A stretch of DNA of 53,300 bases from assembly GCF_014195635.1 (NCBI RefSeq), contig NZ_JACICC010000012.1, forward strand, positions 1 to 53,300. The letters run 5' to 3'. This stretch comes from Pseudochelatococcus contaminans (GTDB taxonomy: Bacteria; Pseudomonadota; Alphaproteobacteria; Rhizobiales; Beijerinckiaceae). Below, one piece after another: positions 1-8,145 of the stretch; within the stretch, counting starts at the first letter, position 1, and the number at the start of each line of letters is the position of its first letter. The notes under the pieces were generated by a model, which worked only from the letters and a program-made list of their open reading frames with translations, ran no database searches and was not told the origin of the DNA. A program made the translations under genes and the position numbers.

Positions 1-138
1 TGAAACGCGCCCCTCGCAGCCTTCAACACCATGTTTTATATAGGAAATATAATGGTCAGGACAGCGAAATCAGCGCCTTACTTGGGAAATGTGGGCTCAA
101 AGCTGTCGGAAGGCCGCGGGCCGAATGCCCGGGCGCGA

Positions 139-498
139 TCAGAGGAGACGGATCTTCGGAGGGCGTTCGTTCAGTCCGAGCGCCCGACCGGGAATGCTGG
201 CATCAGGCGGCAGAACATAGGCGGTTGACGTGTATTGGTTTCCAGAACCACCGCTCGGTGATACGAGAAAGATTGAAAAACCTGCACAAACCAGTTCACA
301 GGTTCCCGCATCCATGTCTGCCGATCCGCAGTGTTTGCTGGTGCATGCAGGCTCAATGCCGGCTGCAGAGTTTGTAATCTCGCCCACATGCACAGCCTGT
401 TCCGGCGGTATGCTCATTCGTGCCGCGTGCGCGGAGAATGCCATCGTCATGACGGCGACGCCGATTATGGCAAGCATGGAGACAACGCGCGCAAACAT
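139..498 (-). CDS. Secreted hypothetical protein with a four-cysteine cluster
   Basis: This encodes about 119 residues. The first 25 or so form a hydrophobic export signal ending near an AHA-type cleavage site. A short mature domain follows with two closely spaced cysteine pairs (CTSKHC and CELVC), suggesting periplasmic disulfides or metal binding. The reading frame stays open further upstream to 615, but the start at 498 puts the signal peptide at the N-terminus. It also avoids overlap with the divergent cytochrome gene, which begins at 605. I do not recognise the family. Its position beside a c-type cytochrome and a CueR/CopA module makes an envelope redox or copper role plausible, but that is inference. 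Confidence 0.55.
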   Translation of the reverse strand: MFARVVSMLAIIGVAVMTMAFSAHAARMSIPPEQAVHVGEITNSAAGIEPACTSKHCGSADMDAGTCELVCAGFSIFLVSPSGGSGNQYTSTAYVLPPDASIPGRALGLNERPPKIRLL

Positions 499-604
499 AC
501 TGGAACGATAGGTACTACTCACCGGAATGTCTATTGCAAATGGTGTCGCACCACTGGCAAATCCTCCTTGCCATCTCGTGCGTTGCAATTCCTCGTTACT
601 GAAC

Positions 605-1075
605 ATGCGTGCCATGCGAAAGAAGCTCCTAAATACATTCTGGGCAGGGTCGCTCCTCGCAGGTGCGATCGTGGCGACATTGGCTGGGTGGCATTACGCC
701 CGTTCCGAATCCATCGCTGCGGCATCAGCGGAGGTCGTCGAGCAGGGCCGACAAGTCTATGCGGATCAATGCGCGTCTTGCCACGGTGCGAATCTCGAAG
801 GGCAGCCGGACTGGCGCTCGCCGCCTCCCTCCGGTCGGCTGCCCGCACCGCCGCACGACGAGAGCGGCCACACCTGGCACCATGCCGATGAGATGCTGTT
901 CCGCATCGTCAAGGAGGGTACAGCGGCCATCGTCGGAGGGAGCTATGAGAGCGACATGCCTGGTTTTGCCGATGCCCTGAGCGACGGCGAGATCCGGGCT
1001 GTCCTCGCTTTTATTAAGAGTACTTGGCCGGAACGAGAGCGCGGATATCAGGAGGAGGTCTCCCGCCGCCGCTGA
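605..1075 (+). CDS. Membrane-anchored c-type cytochrome
   Basis: This is a 156-residue class I cytochrome c. A basic N-terminus and one hydrophobic segment (about residues 10-30) form an uncleaved anchor or signal. The haem-binding motif CASCH lies at C56, C59 and H60, and M118 in the DMPGF segment is the probable axial methionine. The fold ends with the usual C-terminal helix (IRAVLAFIKSTWP). It would carry electrons on the periplasmic face of the inner membrane. The frame is open upstream to 527, but starts at 605 or 614 fit the signal better. It is divergent from the cysteine-rich gene at 139-498. A small GC hairpin at 1086-1099 follows the stop. The electron-transfer partner cannot be told from the sequence. 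Confidence 0.85.
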   Translation: MRAMRKKLLNTFWAGSLLAGAIVATLAGWHYARSESIAAASAEVVEQGRQVYADQCASCHGANLEGQPDWRSPPPSGRLPAPPHDESGHTWHHADEMLFRIVKEGTAAIVGGSYESDMPGFADALSDGEIRAVLAFIKSTWPERERGYQEEVSRRR

Positions 1076-1181
1076 GTTTCGGAGTCCCGCCTACGCGGGC
1101 AGTTGTTGACCTGCGAAGTCGGCATTGACCCGTCCCGTTTCCGGCTCATCCATCCTTGGGCCTCATTGAACGGATGATGTC

Positions 1182-1388
1182 CTAGTGATGCCGCTGACAT
1201 TTTTTCGGAGGCACAGGAAGTTCTCCGATAGCCAGATAAGCTTGAGACAACGGCTTGTGCGAAGCTGCGACGCCGAGCCCTCGCGCATCAATCAGTTCAA
1301 GAGCCTGCAATAGCTTCTCGGCAACTTCCATGTCGCCGTCCGAACATGCCCGTTTGAACAGGTGCAGGATTTCGCCGGCAAGCGTCAT
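1182..1388 (-). CDS. Small hypothetical protein downstream of cueR
   Basis: This encodes 68 residues that look helical and soluble, with a leucine-rich first half and a basic tail ending in two histidines. It starts two bases after the cueR stop codon on the same strand. Translational coupling at the end of the copA-grx-reductase-cueR operon is therefore likely. I do not recognise a domain. The cysteine and histidines in the last seven residues could bind metal, but that is speculation. The tight operon spacing is the main argument that it is real. Confidence 0.6.
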   Translation of the reverse strand: MTLAGEILHLFKRACSDGDMEVAEKLLQALELIDARGLGVAASHKPLSQAYLAIGELPVPPKKCQRHH

Positions 1389-1390
1389 GG

Positions 1391-1906
1391 CTATTGCTCC
1401 CTGGCACCGTGACCGCTTCTTTCCGCCTTCGCCGACACGACGGGCCTCGTGTGCTCGAACCTGTTCCCTGTCGCGCCGGAACGATCGCGGGTGTGTGTGG
1501 GGCTGGTCTCAGGGTCATCAGTCGTCGCCAACTCATCGATGATCGGGCAGTCCGGCCGGGCATTGCCCCGGCAGTTCTCGGCAAGGTGCTTGAGCGTCAT
1601 GCTCATCTCCCTGAGTTCACGCGCCTTCCGTTCAAGTTCTTCGACATGCTCGAGCGCCACGCGCTTGACGTCCGCGCTCGCCCGGTCTCGGTCTCGCCAG
1701 AGCGCAAGCAGTTCCGTCATTTTCTCGACCGAGAAACCGAGATCGCGCGCACGCCTGATAAAACGCAACGTATGCACGTCCTTATCGGAGTAATCCCGGT
1801 ATCCGCTATCCGTCCGCGACGCTTCCGCGATCAATCCGATCGATTCGTAGTAGCGGATCATCTTCGCCGAGACGCCTGATGCCGCCGCTGCTTTACCGAT
1901 GTTCAT
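1391..1906 (-). CDS. cueR: CueR-type Cu(I)-responsive MerR-family regulator
   Basis: This 171-residue protein has an N-terminal winged-helix DNA-binding domain (residues 1-70), the long dimerisation helix (about 80-110) and a C-terminal metal loop. C112 and C120 in the CRGNARPDCPI loop match the two Cu(I)-binding cysteines of E. coli CueR in position and spacing. S77, the residue linked to selectivity for monovalent ions, is also present. The protein has about 40 extra polar residues after the metal loop compared with the usual 130-140. It is read in an operon with the copper ATPase, a glutaredoxin and a reductase. Three CueR-type promoters lie nearby (5870-5900, 5926-5956, 6909-6939). It should activate these by DNA distortion when Cu(I), Ag(I) or Au(I) binds. 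Confidence 0.93.
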   Translation of the reverse strand: MNIGKAAAASGVSAKMIRYYESIGLIAEASRTDSGYRDYSDKDVHTLRFIRRARDLGFSVEKMTELLALWRDRDRASADVKRVALEHVEELERKARELREMSMTLKHLAENCRGNARPDCPIIDELATTDDPETSPTHTRDRSGATGNRFEHTRPVVSAKAERSGHGAREQ

Positions 1907-1926
1907 CGCTGGTTCCTTTCTTCGAC

Positions 1927-2943
1927 TTATGTAGGCGCTTCTTCGGGCGTAAAAAACACGTCCGCATGTATGTCCTCGCCGCGCAAGCCCAGTTCGCGAA
2001 GCATGATGCCGGAAGCATCGATCATGGCAGGCGGTCCGGCCATATATGCCTTCCAGCCATTGAGGTCCTGCACGTCACTCACGATCGCATCCGTTACCAG
2101 GCCGGTTCGGAAGTGATCGGATCGGCTCACCTCCGAAAGCACGGGCATGAAGGTGAGGTTGTCGTAGGTGCTCGCCAGAAGACTGAAATGATCGACGAGA
2201 TAGAGATCACGTTCCGTCCGTGCCCCGAAATAGAGATGGATCGGCTGCCGCAGGCCGCTTGCCAGCGCCGTTTCGACAATCGACTTGATCGGCGCCAGTC
2301 CCGATCCGCCGGCGACCGCCAGAATTGGACCCGTATGCTGTTCGCGCAGAAACGAACTGCCGAGCGGCCCGCGAACCGAAACCTCGTCGCCGACCTTGAG
2401 TGACCTGGCGACGTGTTCGCTCGTCGCTCCACCGGGCACATGCCTGATGTGGAATTCGAGATGGTCTCGACCCGGCTGGTTCGCCATCGAATAGTCGCGC
2501 GCCGGAACGCCATCGAACGTCACCTGCGCATACTGGCCCGCCTTGAACGCGACGGCCTCTCCCGTTTCGACCTCCAGCCTGATTTGCCGGATGTCGTGGG
2601 TTGCGTCATCGATCGCGACAACCCGCGTGCGATAGGTGCGGACGGGAAGATCAAGCTGTTCTTCCTCCTCATCGAGCCATGCGACCGTGCAATCCGTGAG
2701 CGGCTGCGCGCGGCATGCAAGGATCAGTCCCTGAGACCGCTCATCGTCCGTCAGGGCAAAGCGCGTGTGCGGCAGAAGATCGACCTCGCCGCTGACCAGT
2801 CGGGACTTGCACGAGCCGCAGCGGCCCGAACGGCATCCATGAGGATATGCGATCCCTTCTTCTAGCGCTCTCTCCAGAATGGTTCGGCCATCCGGCACGT
2901 CGATGATGCGCCCCGCCTGCCGAATTTCGATTTGTCTTCCCAT
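1927..2943 (-). CDS. 2Fe-2S ferredoxin/flavin reductase (NAD(P)H-dependent)
   Basis: This is a 338-residue, three-domain electron-transfer protein. A plant-type 2Fe-2S ferredoxin domain occupies residues 1-90, with ligands C37, C42, C45 and C77. An FAD-binding ferredoxin-reductase barrel follows, with the flavin motif RDYSMAN, and then an NAD(P)-binding domain (GGSGLAP). This architecture matches reductase components of oxygenases and CDP-6-deoxy-glucoseen reductase-like proteins. It lies 20 bases upstream of cueR and 11 bases after the glutaredoxin gene, so it belongs to the copA operon. A Shine-Dalgarno (GGGAGAT) precedes the ATG. No oxygenase partner is nearby. A role in repairing or reducing copper-damaged clusters or thiols is inference. 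Confidence 0.85.
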   Translation of the reverse strand: MGRQIEIRQAGRIIDVPDGRTILERALEEGIAYPHGCRSGRCGSCKSRLVSGEVDLLPHTRFALTDDERSQGLILACRAQPLTDCTVAWLDEEEEQLDLPVRTYRTRVVAIDDATHDIRQIRLEVETGEAVAFKAGQYAQVTFDGVPARDYSMANQPGRDHLEFHIRHVPGGATSEHVARSLKVGDEVSVRGPLGSSFLREQHTGPILAVAGGSGLAPIKSIVETALASGLRQPIHLYFGARTERDLYLVDHFSLLASTYDNLTFMPVLSEVSRSDHFRTGLVTDAIVSDVQDLNGWKAYMAGPPAMIDASGIMLRELGLRGEDIHADVFFTPEEAPT

Positions 2944-2954
2944 GACAATCTCCC

Positions 2955-3218
2955 TCAGGCGGCGCCCGATGACAGGGCTTCCGCCAGACGAGGTTTCTGG
3001 TCAGCAAAGGTGCCATAGAAGACCTGTTCGTTGACAATCGTGATCGGGGCAACGCGCACGCCGGTCCGCGCTTTCGCCTCTTCGGCGATCTGCGGATCTG
3101 ACAGGTCACGCTCTTCGAATGGGACACCCTGGTCAGCAAGCCATCGCTTGACGGCATGGCAATCGGGGCAGGTTGGCGTGGTATACAGCACCACTGACGG
3201 AGTTCCCGTATTGGTCAT
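2955..3218 (-). CDS. Glutaredoxin-like protein
   Basis: This 87-residue single-domain thioredoxin fold has the active-site motif CPDC (C17, C20) after a short beta strand. A cis-proline segment (VAPITIV) and the terminal helix follow. It resembles NrdH/glutaredoxin-family cytosolic dithiol reductases. Good ribosome binding (AAGGAATGAAGCG before the ATG) supports this start. It sits between the copper ATPase and the flavoprotein reductase, so its induction with copper is expected. It probably keeps protein thiols or the ATPase metal-binding cysteines reduced, or passes electrons from the adjacent reductase; neither is proven by sequence. Confidence 0.9.
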   Translation of the reverse strand: MTNTGTPSVVLYTTPTCPDCHAVKRWLADQGVPFEERDLSDPQIAEEAKARTGVRVAPITIVNEQVFYGTFADQKPRLAEALSSGAA

Positions 3219-3238
3219 CGCTTCATTCCTTTACATGT

Positions 3239-3264
3239 GGCGAGCCTGCCGAAGCAGGCTCGCC
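3239..3264 (-). terminator. Perfect 11-bp hairpin between copA and grx
   Basis: An inverted repeat (GGCGAGCCTGC, four-base loop, GCAGGCTCGCC) fills much of the gap between the copper ATPase stop and the glutaredoxin start. No T-run follows on the minus strand. It is more likely an attenuator or mRNA-stabilising stem than a full terminator, giving more ATPase than downstream message. Confidence 0.45.
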
Positions 3265-3270
3265 TGTTTC

Positions 3271-5829
3271 TCATTCCGCAGGCGCAAGTTCAGGCTGACG
3301 GGGCCGGACTGCGCCGCTTTCCGCCTGCGCGGGCGCGCGGAAGGTCTTGAGCCTCAGCGCGTTGCCGAGGACGAAGACGCTCGACAGGGCCATCGCGCCG
3401 GCGGCAAAGACCGGCGACAGCAGGATGCCGTAGGCCGGATAGAGCAGACCGGCGGCAACGGGGATCAGAGCCGTGTTGTAGGCAAAGGCCCAGAACAGGT
3501 TCTGCCGGATGTTGCCGATCGTCGCCTTGGACAGTGCGATCGCGTTCGGCACGCCTTGCAGGCTGCCCGACATCAGCACCACGTCGGCTGCCTCGATGGC
3601 AATGTCCGTACCCGTGCCGATGGCAAGGCCCACATCCGCTTCGGCCAGCGCCGGAGCGTCGTTGATGCCATCGCCGACGAAAGCGACCTTGCCATGCTGG
3701 GCTTTGAGGCGGCGTACAGCGTCGACCTTGCCGTCCGGCAGCACTTCCGCCACCACCTCGTCGATCCCCAGCCGAGCCGCGATGGCTTTTGCCGTGCGGG
3801 CATTGTCGCCGGTGATCATCGCGACCTTGAGGCCGAGATCGTGCAGCGCCTTGATCGCTGCGGGCGTCGTCTCCTTGATCGGATCGGCCACGGCGATAAT
3901 CGCCGCGAGCTTGCCGTCGATGGCGGCATAGAGCGGTGACTTGCCCTCATTGCCGAGACGTTCGGCAATCTTGGCGAAGGCAGCTACGTCGTGGCCGAGG
4001 TCTGCCATGTAGCGGTCAGCGCCAATCTCGACTTGGCTGCCGCCGACCATGGCCTTGACGCCGAAACCCGTCACCGACTCGAAGTCCGACACGGCCGGCA
4101 GCGGGATGTCCTCCCCGGCGGCCGCATCCACGATCGCACGGGCGATCGGATGCTCCGACTTCGCTTCGACGGCCGCAACCAAACCGAGGACATTTGCCCG
4201 GTTGAATCCGATGGCCAGTTCCAGATCGGTGAGCGCAGGCTTGCCTTCGGTCAGTGTGCCCGTCTTGTCGACGGCGACGACCCTGGCGTCCTTGAGCAGC
4301 TGCAACGCTTCGCCCTTGCGGAAGAGCACGCCCAGTTCCGCACCGCGGCCCGTGCCCACCATGATCGAGGTCGGCGTCGCCAGACCCATGGCGCAGGGGC
4401 AGGCGATGATCAGGACGGCGACGGCATTGACCAGAGCGAAGGTCAGCGCGGGCGACGGGCCGAACCACATCCATGCGGCGAAGGTGAGGATCGCTACCGC
4501 AAACACCGCCGGCACAAAATACATCGTGACCTTGTCGACCAGCGCCTGGATCGGTAGCTTTGAGCCTTGCGCTTCCTCGACCATGCGGATGATCTGCGAC
4601 AGCACCGTGTTGCCGCCGACCGCCGTCGCACGGATGGCAAAGGCGCCCTTCTGGTTCACCGTTCCGGCCACGACCTCGCTGCCATTCGTTTTGGACACCG
4701 GGATCGGTTCGCCCGTGATCATCGATTCGTCGACATAGCTCTGGCCTTCGATGACCTCGCCATCCACCGGGATGCGATCGCCGGGACGAACCTCGACGAT
4801 GTCTCCCGACAGCACGGCGTCGATCGGCAGTTCGATCGTCTTGCCGTCCCTGCGCACGCGCGCCATCTTGGCCTGAAGGCCGACGAGACGCTTGATCGCC
4901 TCGGAGGTGCGTCCCTTGGCACGAGCCTCCAGCAAACGGCCGAGCAGGATCAGCGTCACGATGACGGCGGCAGCCTCGAAATAGACGTTCACCGTTCCGG
5001 CAGGCAGGAAACCGGGCGCGAAGGTCGCGACCAGCGAATAGCCATAGGCGGCGAGCGTGCCGACCGCGACCAGCGAGTTCATGTCGGGGGCGAGCCGCCA
5101 CAGGGCGGGCAGCCCCTTGTCGTAAAAGCGGATACCCGGAACGAACAGGACGATGGTCGTCAACACGAACTGGATATACCAGTTCGTCTGCATGCCGATG
5201 GTTGAAGCGATCAGGTCATGCATGCCCGGAATGACGTGTGAGCCCATCTCCAGGATGAAGACAGGCACCGTCAGCACCGCCGCGATGGTGAAATCGCGGG
5301 TCAGTTCACGACGTTCCGCTTCCTTCTTTTCGGTACGATCATCCGTCTCGCCCTGGCTGGTTCCTGCCGCCGTGGCGATCACCCTGGCGTCGTATCCCGC
5401 GCCCTCGATGGCAGCCACCAAAGCCGCCGCATCGGCGCTGCCCTGGATCGTGGCCTTCTCGGTCGCGAGGTTGACGACGGCATTAGTGACGCCGGGTACG
5501 GCCTTGAGCGCCTTTTCGACGCGTCCCACGCAGGATGCGCAGGTCATGCCCTCGATCGCCACTTCAAGCGAGGCTGCCGTCGGCGCGGAGAAGCTTGCCG
5601 CAACCTCATAGCCTACATCCTCCACGGCCTTGACGAGAGTGGCAGGATCGACCGCAGCGTTCGTGGTGATGCTCGCCTTTTCGGTCGCCAGATTGACGAC
5701 CGCATCGGCGACGCCAGGCACGGCCTTGAGGGCTCTTTCGACACGACCTACGCAGGATGCACAGGTCATCCCCTCAATGGGGAGTGATATCGTTCCAGAC
5801 AGGTCTGTTGCTCGAACGGGGGCATTCAT
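3271..5829 (-). CDS. copA: Copper-translocating P1B-1 ATPase
   Basis: This 852-residue inner-membrane pump exports cytoplasmic Cu(I) using ATP. Two heavy-metal-associated domains come first (GMTCASC motifs, C23/C26 and C97/C100). The actuator domain (TGE), the transmembrane CPC motif (C477-C479) and the phosphorylation site DKTGT (D521) follow, then the hinge GDGIND. All are hallmarks of the copper subgroup. The start at 5829 follows a strong AAAGGAGG and keeps the metal-binding domain at the N-terminus; the longer open frame would run through the promoter. The CueR-type promoter at 5870-5900 drives it. Downstream genes on the same strand are grx, the reductase and cueR, suggesting one copper-induced operon. 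Confidence 0.96.
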   Translation of the reverse strand: MNAPVRATDLSGTISLPIEGMTCASCVGRVERALKAVPGVADAVVNLATEKASITTNAAVDPATLVKAVEDVGYEVAASFSAPTAASLEVAIEGMTCASCVGRVEKALKAVPGVTNAVVNLATEKATIQGSADAAALVAAIEGAGYDARVIATAAGTSQGETDDRTEKKEAERRELTRDFTIAAVLTVPVFILEMGSHVIPGMHDLIASTIGMQTNWYIQFVLTTIVLFVPGIRFYDKGLPALWRLAPDMNSLVAVGTLAAYGYSLVATFAPGFLPAGTVNVYFEAAAVIVTLILLGRLLEARAKGRTSEAIKRLVGLQAKMARVRRDGKTIELPIDAVLSGDIVEVRPGDRIPVDGEVIEGQSYVDESMITGEPIPVSKTNGSEVVAGTVNQKGAFAIRATAVGGNTVLSQIIRMVEEAQGSKLPIQALVDKVTMYFVPAVFAVAILTFAAWMWFGPSPALTFALVNAVAVLIIACPCAMGLATPTSIMVGTGRGAELGVLFRKGEALQLLKDARVVAVDKTGTLTEGKPALTDLELAIGFNRANVLGLVAAVEAKSEHPIARAIVDAAAGEDIPLPAVSDFESVTGFGVKAMVGGSQVEIGADRYMADLGHDVAAFAKIAERLGNEGKSPLYAAIDGKLAAIIAVADPIKETTPAAIKALHDLGLKVAMITGDNARTAKAIAARLGIDEVVAEVLPDGKVDAVRRLKAQHGKVAFVGDGINDAPALAEADVGLAIGTGTDIAIEAADVVLMSGSLQGVPNAIALSKATIGNIRQNLFWAFAYNTALIPVAAGLLYPAYGILLSPVFAAGAMALSSVFVLGNALRLKTFRAPAQAESGAVRPRQPELAPAE

Positions 5830-5869
5830 AGCCGCCTCCTTTTTTGTCCCGAAATTCCAGTTCGGACAG

Positions 5870-5900
5870 AAGATGGGGTTTCCAACCATGGGAAGGTCAA
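5870..5900 (-). promoter_or_regulatory. CueR-type promoter of the copA operon
   Basis: On the minus strand TTGACC (5895-5900) is separated by 19 bases from CATCTT (5870-5875). The over-long spacer contains the dyad TTCC...GGAA around CCATGG. A 19-base spacer with a central dyad is the signature of MerR-family activated promoters, and ACCTTCC is the CueR half-site. The copA ATG is about 40 bases downstream. Confidence 0.88.
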
Positions 5901-5925
5901 GAGGACAAACAGAGAAAAATCGCCA

Positions 5926-5956
5926 TTGACCTTCCCATGGTTGGAAGCCCCACATT
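5926..5956 (+). promoter_or_regulatory. CueR-type promoter of the copZ-like gene
   Basis: TTGACC (5926-5931), a 19-base spacer carrying the same TTCCCATGGTTGGAA core as the copA promoter, and a weak -10 CACATT (5951-5956). It points towards the metallochaperone gene at 5989. The two divergent sites share a nearly identical core about 25 bases apart, so this looks like a duplicated, inverted operator. Confidence 0.85.
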
Positions 5957-5988
5957 TGGCAACGTGAGACCAAACAAGGAGAATTCTC

Positions 5989-6183
5989 ATGGAACTCAGA
6001 ATCGAGAACATGACCTGCGGTGGCTGCGCAAAATCCGTCACCAAGGCGATCCAGTCAGTCGACCCCACCGCCAGGGTGGAGACGAATCCGGAGGCGCGGG
6101 CGGTCAAGGTTGAGACGACTGCTAGTGCGGGGGCTATTCAGCAGGTTCTCGAAGAAGCCGGCTATCCTGCAACTGTAAACTGA
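5989..6183 (+). CDS. copZ: CopZ-like copper chaperone (HMA domain)
   Basis: This 64-residue protein is a single heavy-metal-associated domain with the ligand motif MTCGGC (C10, C13) and the expected babbab length. It should carry Cu(I) in the cytoplasm and hand it to the adjacent ATPase. A clean AAGGAG precedes the ATG. The gene has its own CueR-type promoter (5926-5956) and is followed 14 bases later by a DUF305 gene, so the two are probably co-transcribed. The GGC rather than ASC ligand loop differs from the ATPase domains, so it is not a recent excision from copA. Confidence 0.9.
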   Translation: MELRIENMTCGGCAKSVTKAIQSVDPTARVETNPEARAVKVETTASAGAIQQVLEEAGYPATVN

Positions 6184-6197
6184 CCAGGAGCTGTGTC

Positions 6198-6602
6198 ATG
6201 AACAAGCTCACCCCGATCTTCATTGCCGGCGCGTTCGTCATTGCTGGCGGACTCGCCTACGCACAGTCTCAGATGGACGAGCAAGGCCAAGGAGCGACCA
6301 TGAATCACGGCGAACATGCCGGACACGGCGCCACCGCGCCTTCGGATAACCCTGTCATTCGCGCCTACCAGCAAGTCAACGACAAGATGCATGCCGATAT
6401 GGCGATCGAGTTTACGGGCGATGCGGATGAGGATTTCATGCGCGGCATGATCCCCCATCACCAGGGCGCCATCGACATGGCTCGTGTCGTTCTCGAACAC
6501 GGATCAGACCCCGAGGTGCGAGCACTTGCTGAGGAGGTCATCTCCGCCCAGGAGGCGGAAATCGCGCAGATGCAGGAATGGCTGGCCAAGCGCAGCCAAT
6601 GA
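6198..6602 (+). CDS. Periplasmic DUF305 (CopM-like) metal-binding protein
   Basis: This is 134 residues long: a signal peptide (about 1-22, ending AYA), a Met/His-rich linker ([10 protein letters not shown]) and a DUF305 domain. The family core motif is present ([16 protein letters not shown]). DUF305 proteins are ferritin-like helical bundles, and members such as CopM bind copper in the periplasm. The histidines and methionines here fit Cu(I)/Cu(II) binding. It follows copZ closely and ends before a rho-independent terminator (6610-6637), so copZ and this gene form a short CueR-controlled unit. Confidence 0.9.
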   Translation: MNKLTPIFIAGAFVIAGGLAYAQSQMDEQGQGATMNHGEHAGHGATAPSDNPVIRAYQQVNDKMHADMAIEFTGDADEDFMRGMIPHHQGAIDMARVVLEHGSDPEVRALAEEVISAQEAEIAQMQEWLAKRSQ

Positions 6603-6609
6603 GACGGTG

Positions 6610-6637
6610 AAGGGCGGATCAATTCCGCCCTTTTCCT
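6610..6637 (+). terminator. Rho-independent terminator after the DUF305 gene
   Basis: The stem AAGGGCGGA / TCCGCCCTT with a short loop is followed by TTTTCCTTT, eight bases after the DUF305 stop codon. This is a textbook intrinsic terminator in the plus direction. Confidence 0.85.
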
Positions 6638-6706
6638 TTGCCGGTCATCAGCACGAGGACGGTTGCCACCGCGAAGGCGACAAGCGCCCCATCGGTGCGC
6701 CTTCGG

Positions 6707-6889
6707 TCAAGGCAAACGGCTCGCGTGGACGCTGAACCACGTCTGGAACCCTGTTTCGAAAATGGTGATGCGTCCGCGGGCCTCGACCAGGGATAACAGC
6801 GTATCGGCCAGATCCCTGACCGCAAGCAACCCGACCCGAAGCTCTCCAACTGCGGCGATCAGATTCTCGGCTCTGATCTTCATGTCCAT
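6707..6889 (-). CDS. Unrecognised 60-residue protein behind a CueR-type promoter
   Basis: The start ATG at 6889 (or 6883) follows AAGGAGATGG, a strong ribosome site. It lies about 20 bases downstream of a CueR-type -10. The product is a mostly helical, soluble 60-mer with heptad-like leucine/valine spacing in the first 40 residues (ENLIAAVGELRVGLLAVRDL). It has no cysteines and no signal peptide. I do not recognise a family. The frame is open far upstream, but that extension would run through the promoter and into the opposing CsoR-type gene, so it is discarded. The combination of RBS and metal-responsive promoter is the evidence. If real it is a new copper-induced small protein, perhaps a regulator or antitoxin-like partner. 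Confidence 0.6.
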   Translation of the reverse strand: MDMKIRAENLIAAVGELRVGLLAVRDLADTLLSLVEARGRITIFETGFQTWFSVHASRLP

Positions 6890-6908
6890 CTCCTTCGTTT
6901 GGCCCTCC

Positions 6909-6939
6909 AAGATGAGGGTTCCAACCATTGGAAGGTCAA
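6909..6939 (-). promoter_or_regulatory. Third CueR-type promoter
   Basis: On the minus strand TTGACC (6934-6939), a 19-base spacer with TTCC AATGGTT GGAA, and CATCTT (6909-6914). The -35, spacer length, dyad and -10 are the same as at copA. It faces the small gene at 6707-6889, not the CsoR-type gene. Confidence 0.82.
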
Positions 6940-7035
6940 CCCCACTGATGATCGCGACAATGGTGCAAAGCAGACAGAAAGCGCCGGCGAGATTTTTTGA
7001 TCGGAGGGAACCAAGATGGCTCTCGAACCTTAAAT

Positions 7036-7052
7036 ATACCCATACGGGGTAT
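7036..7052 (+). promoter_or_regulatory. CsoR-type operator
   Basis: A perfect inverted repeat, ATACCC-N5-GGGTAT, nine bases before the start codon of the CsoR-type gene. GC-tract dyads of this form are the known operators of the CsoR/RcnR family. The repeat overlaps TATACC, a possible -10, so it would act as an autorepression site. Confidence 0.72.
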
Positions 7053-7061
7053 TTTACGGCC

Positions 7062-7337
7062 ATGTGCCAGAAGGACAACAAAGCCCTCCGCGCGAGGCTC
7101 AAGCGAATCGAAGGACAGGTGCGAGGGGTCAGCCAGATGGTGGCCGATGACCGTTACTGCATCGATATCCTGCATCAGATCCACGCCATCAAGGCGGCGC
7201 TGGCCAAGGTCGAGACCGAAATCCTCAAGACCCACGCCGCTTGCTGTGTCGAGGAAGCGATAGCGGCAGGTGATGCGGACGCGCAACGCCGCAAATTCAG
7301 CGAGTTGGTCGAGGTGTTCGCAAAAGCAAAACTCTGA
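7062..7337 (+). CDS. csoR: CsoR-type copper-sensing repressor
   Basis: This 91-residue all-helical protein belongs to the CsoR/RcnR/FrmR family. C33, H58 and C62 keep the exact spacing (25 and 4) of the three Cu(I) ligands of M. tuberculosis CsoR. R9, R11 and R14 in the first helix match the usual DNA-contact region. Copper binding should release it from the palindrome at 7036-7052. The ATG at 7062 directly follows that operator; the longer open frame upstream is not credible. It is followed 18 bases later by a glutaredoxin-membrane fusion and then a DUF305 membrane protein, probably its operon. This gives the window a second, mechanistically different copper sensor beside CueR. Confidence 0.9.
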   Translation: MCQKDNKALRARLKRIEGQVRGVSQMVADDRYCIDILHQIHAIKAALAKVETEILKTHAACCVEEAIAAGDADAQRRKFSELVEVFAKAKL

Positions 7338-7355
7338 AATCGAAGGACTGACGAC

Positions 7356-8123
7356 ATGGCCACTTCCACCGCAAAACGCGCCGACCTGCACAGGATGGTG
7401 ACCCACGAACATACCTGTCCCTACGGTCTCAAATCGCTCGACCTCCTGAAACGGCAGGGCTACGAGGTCAACGATCATGAGCTGACGTCGCGCGCCGAGA
7501 TCGATGCTTTCAAGAAAACGCACGGCGTCGACACCACACCGCAGACCTTTATCGGCGGCAATCGCATCGGCGGCTACGACGATCTTCTCGCCTTCTTCGG
7601 CAAGGAGGTAAAGGACAAGGACGCCACCACCTATACGCCGGTGATCGCGTTGTTCGCGATGGCTGCGTTGATGGCGCTAGCGACGAGTTGGGCCGCGTTC
7701 GGTACCCTTGCGACCGTTGCGGCGGCAGAATGGTTCATTGCCATCGCCATGTGTCTGCTCGCCCTGCAGAAGCTCAAGGACGTGGAAAGCTTCGCTACCA
7801 TGTTCCTCAACTACGATCTGTTCGCCCAGCGCTGGGTGCGCTACTCCTACGTCTATCCGTTCGCCGAAGCGCTGGCGGGCATCCTGATGATGGCCGGCGC
7901 GCTGATGTGGCTGTCGATCCCCGTTGCCCTCTTCATCGGCACTGTCGGAGCCGTATCGGTCTTCAAGGCGGTCTATATCGACAAGCGCGAACTCAAATGC
8001 GCCTGCGTTGGCGGTGACAGCAACGTTCCGCTCGGCTTCGTCTCGCTGACGGAGAACCTGATGATGGTCGGAATGGCGATCTGGATGCTACTCAAGCCCA
8101 TGGGCATCGGTCTCGGACATTAA
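7356..8123 (+). CDS. Glutaredoxin domain fused to a MauE/DoxX-like membrane domain
   Basis: This is 255 residues. The first 90 form a glutaredoxin-like domain with CPYG (C21), so it is monothiol, and a TPQTFIGG cis-Pro segment. Residues about 95-255 form four to five membrane helices of the MauE/DoxX redox-associated type. A conserved cytoplasmic or periplasmic loop CACVGGDSNVPLG contains a second cysteine pair. MauE-like proteins assist disulfide handling in the envelope, so this fusion could pass thiol electrons across the inner membrane. It lies between the CsoR-type regulator and a DUF305 membrane protein. The substrate is unknown; copper binding at C21 or the CAC loop is possible. Confidence 0.82.
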   Translation: MATSTAKRADLHRMVTHEHTCPYGLKSLDLLKRQGYEVNDHELTSRAEIDAFKKTHGVDTTPQTFIGGNRIGGYDDLLAFFGKEVKDKDATTYTPVIALFAMAALMALATSWAAFGTLATVAAAEWFIAIAMCLLALQKLKDVESFATMFLNYDLFAQRWVRYSYVYPFAEALAGILMMAGALMWLSIPVALFIGTVGAVSVFKAVYIDKRELKCACVGGDSNVPLGFVSLTENLMMVGMAIWMLLKPMGIGLGH

Positions 8124-8145
8124 GCGAAAACCAAGGAGCCACGAG

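Noticed and set aside
1-138. Short plus-strand frame (31-228) at the left edge
   Set aside because: No ribosome site, low-complexity Arg-rich product; overlaps the 3' end of the minus-strand gene.
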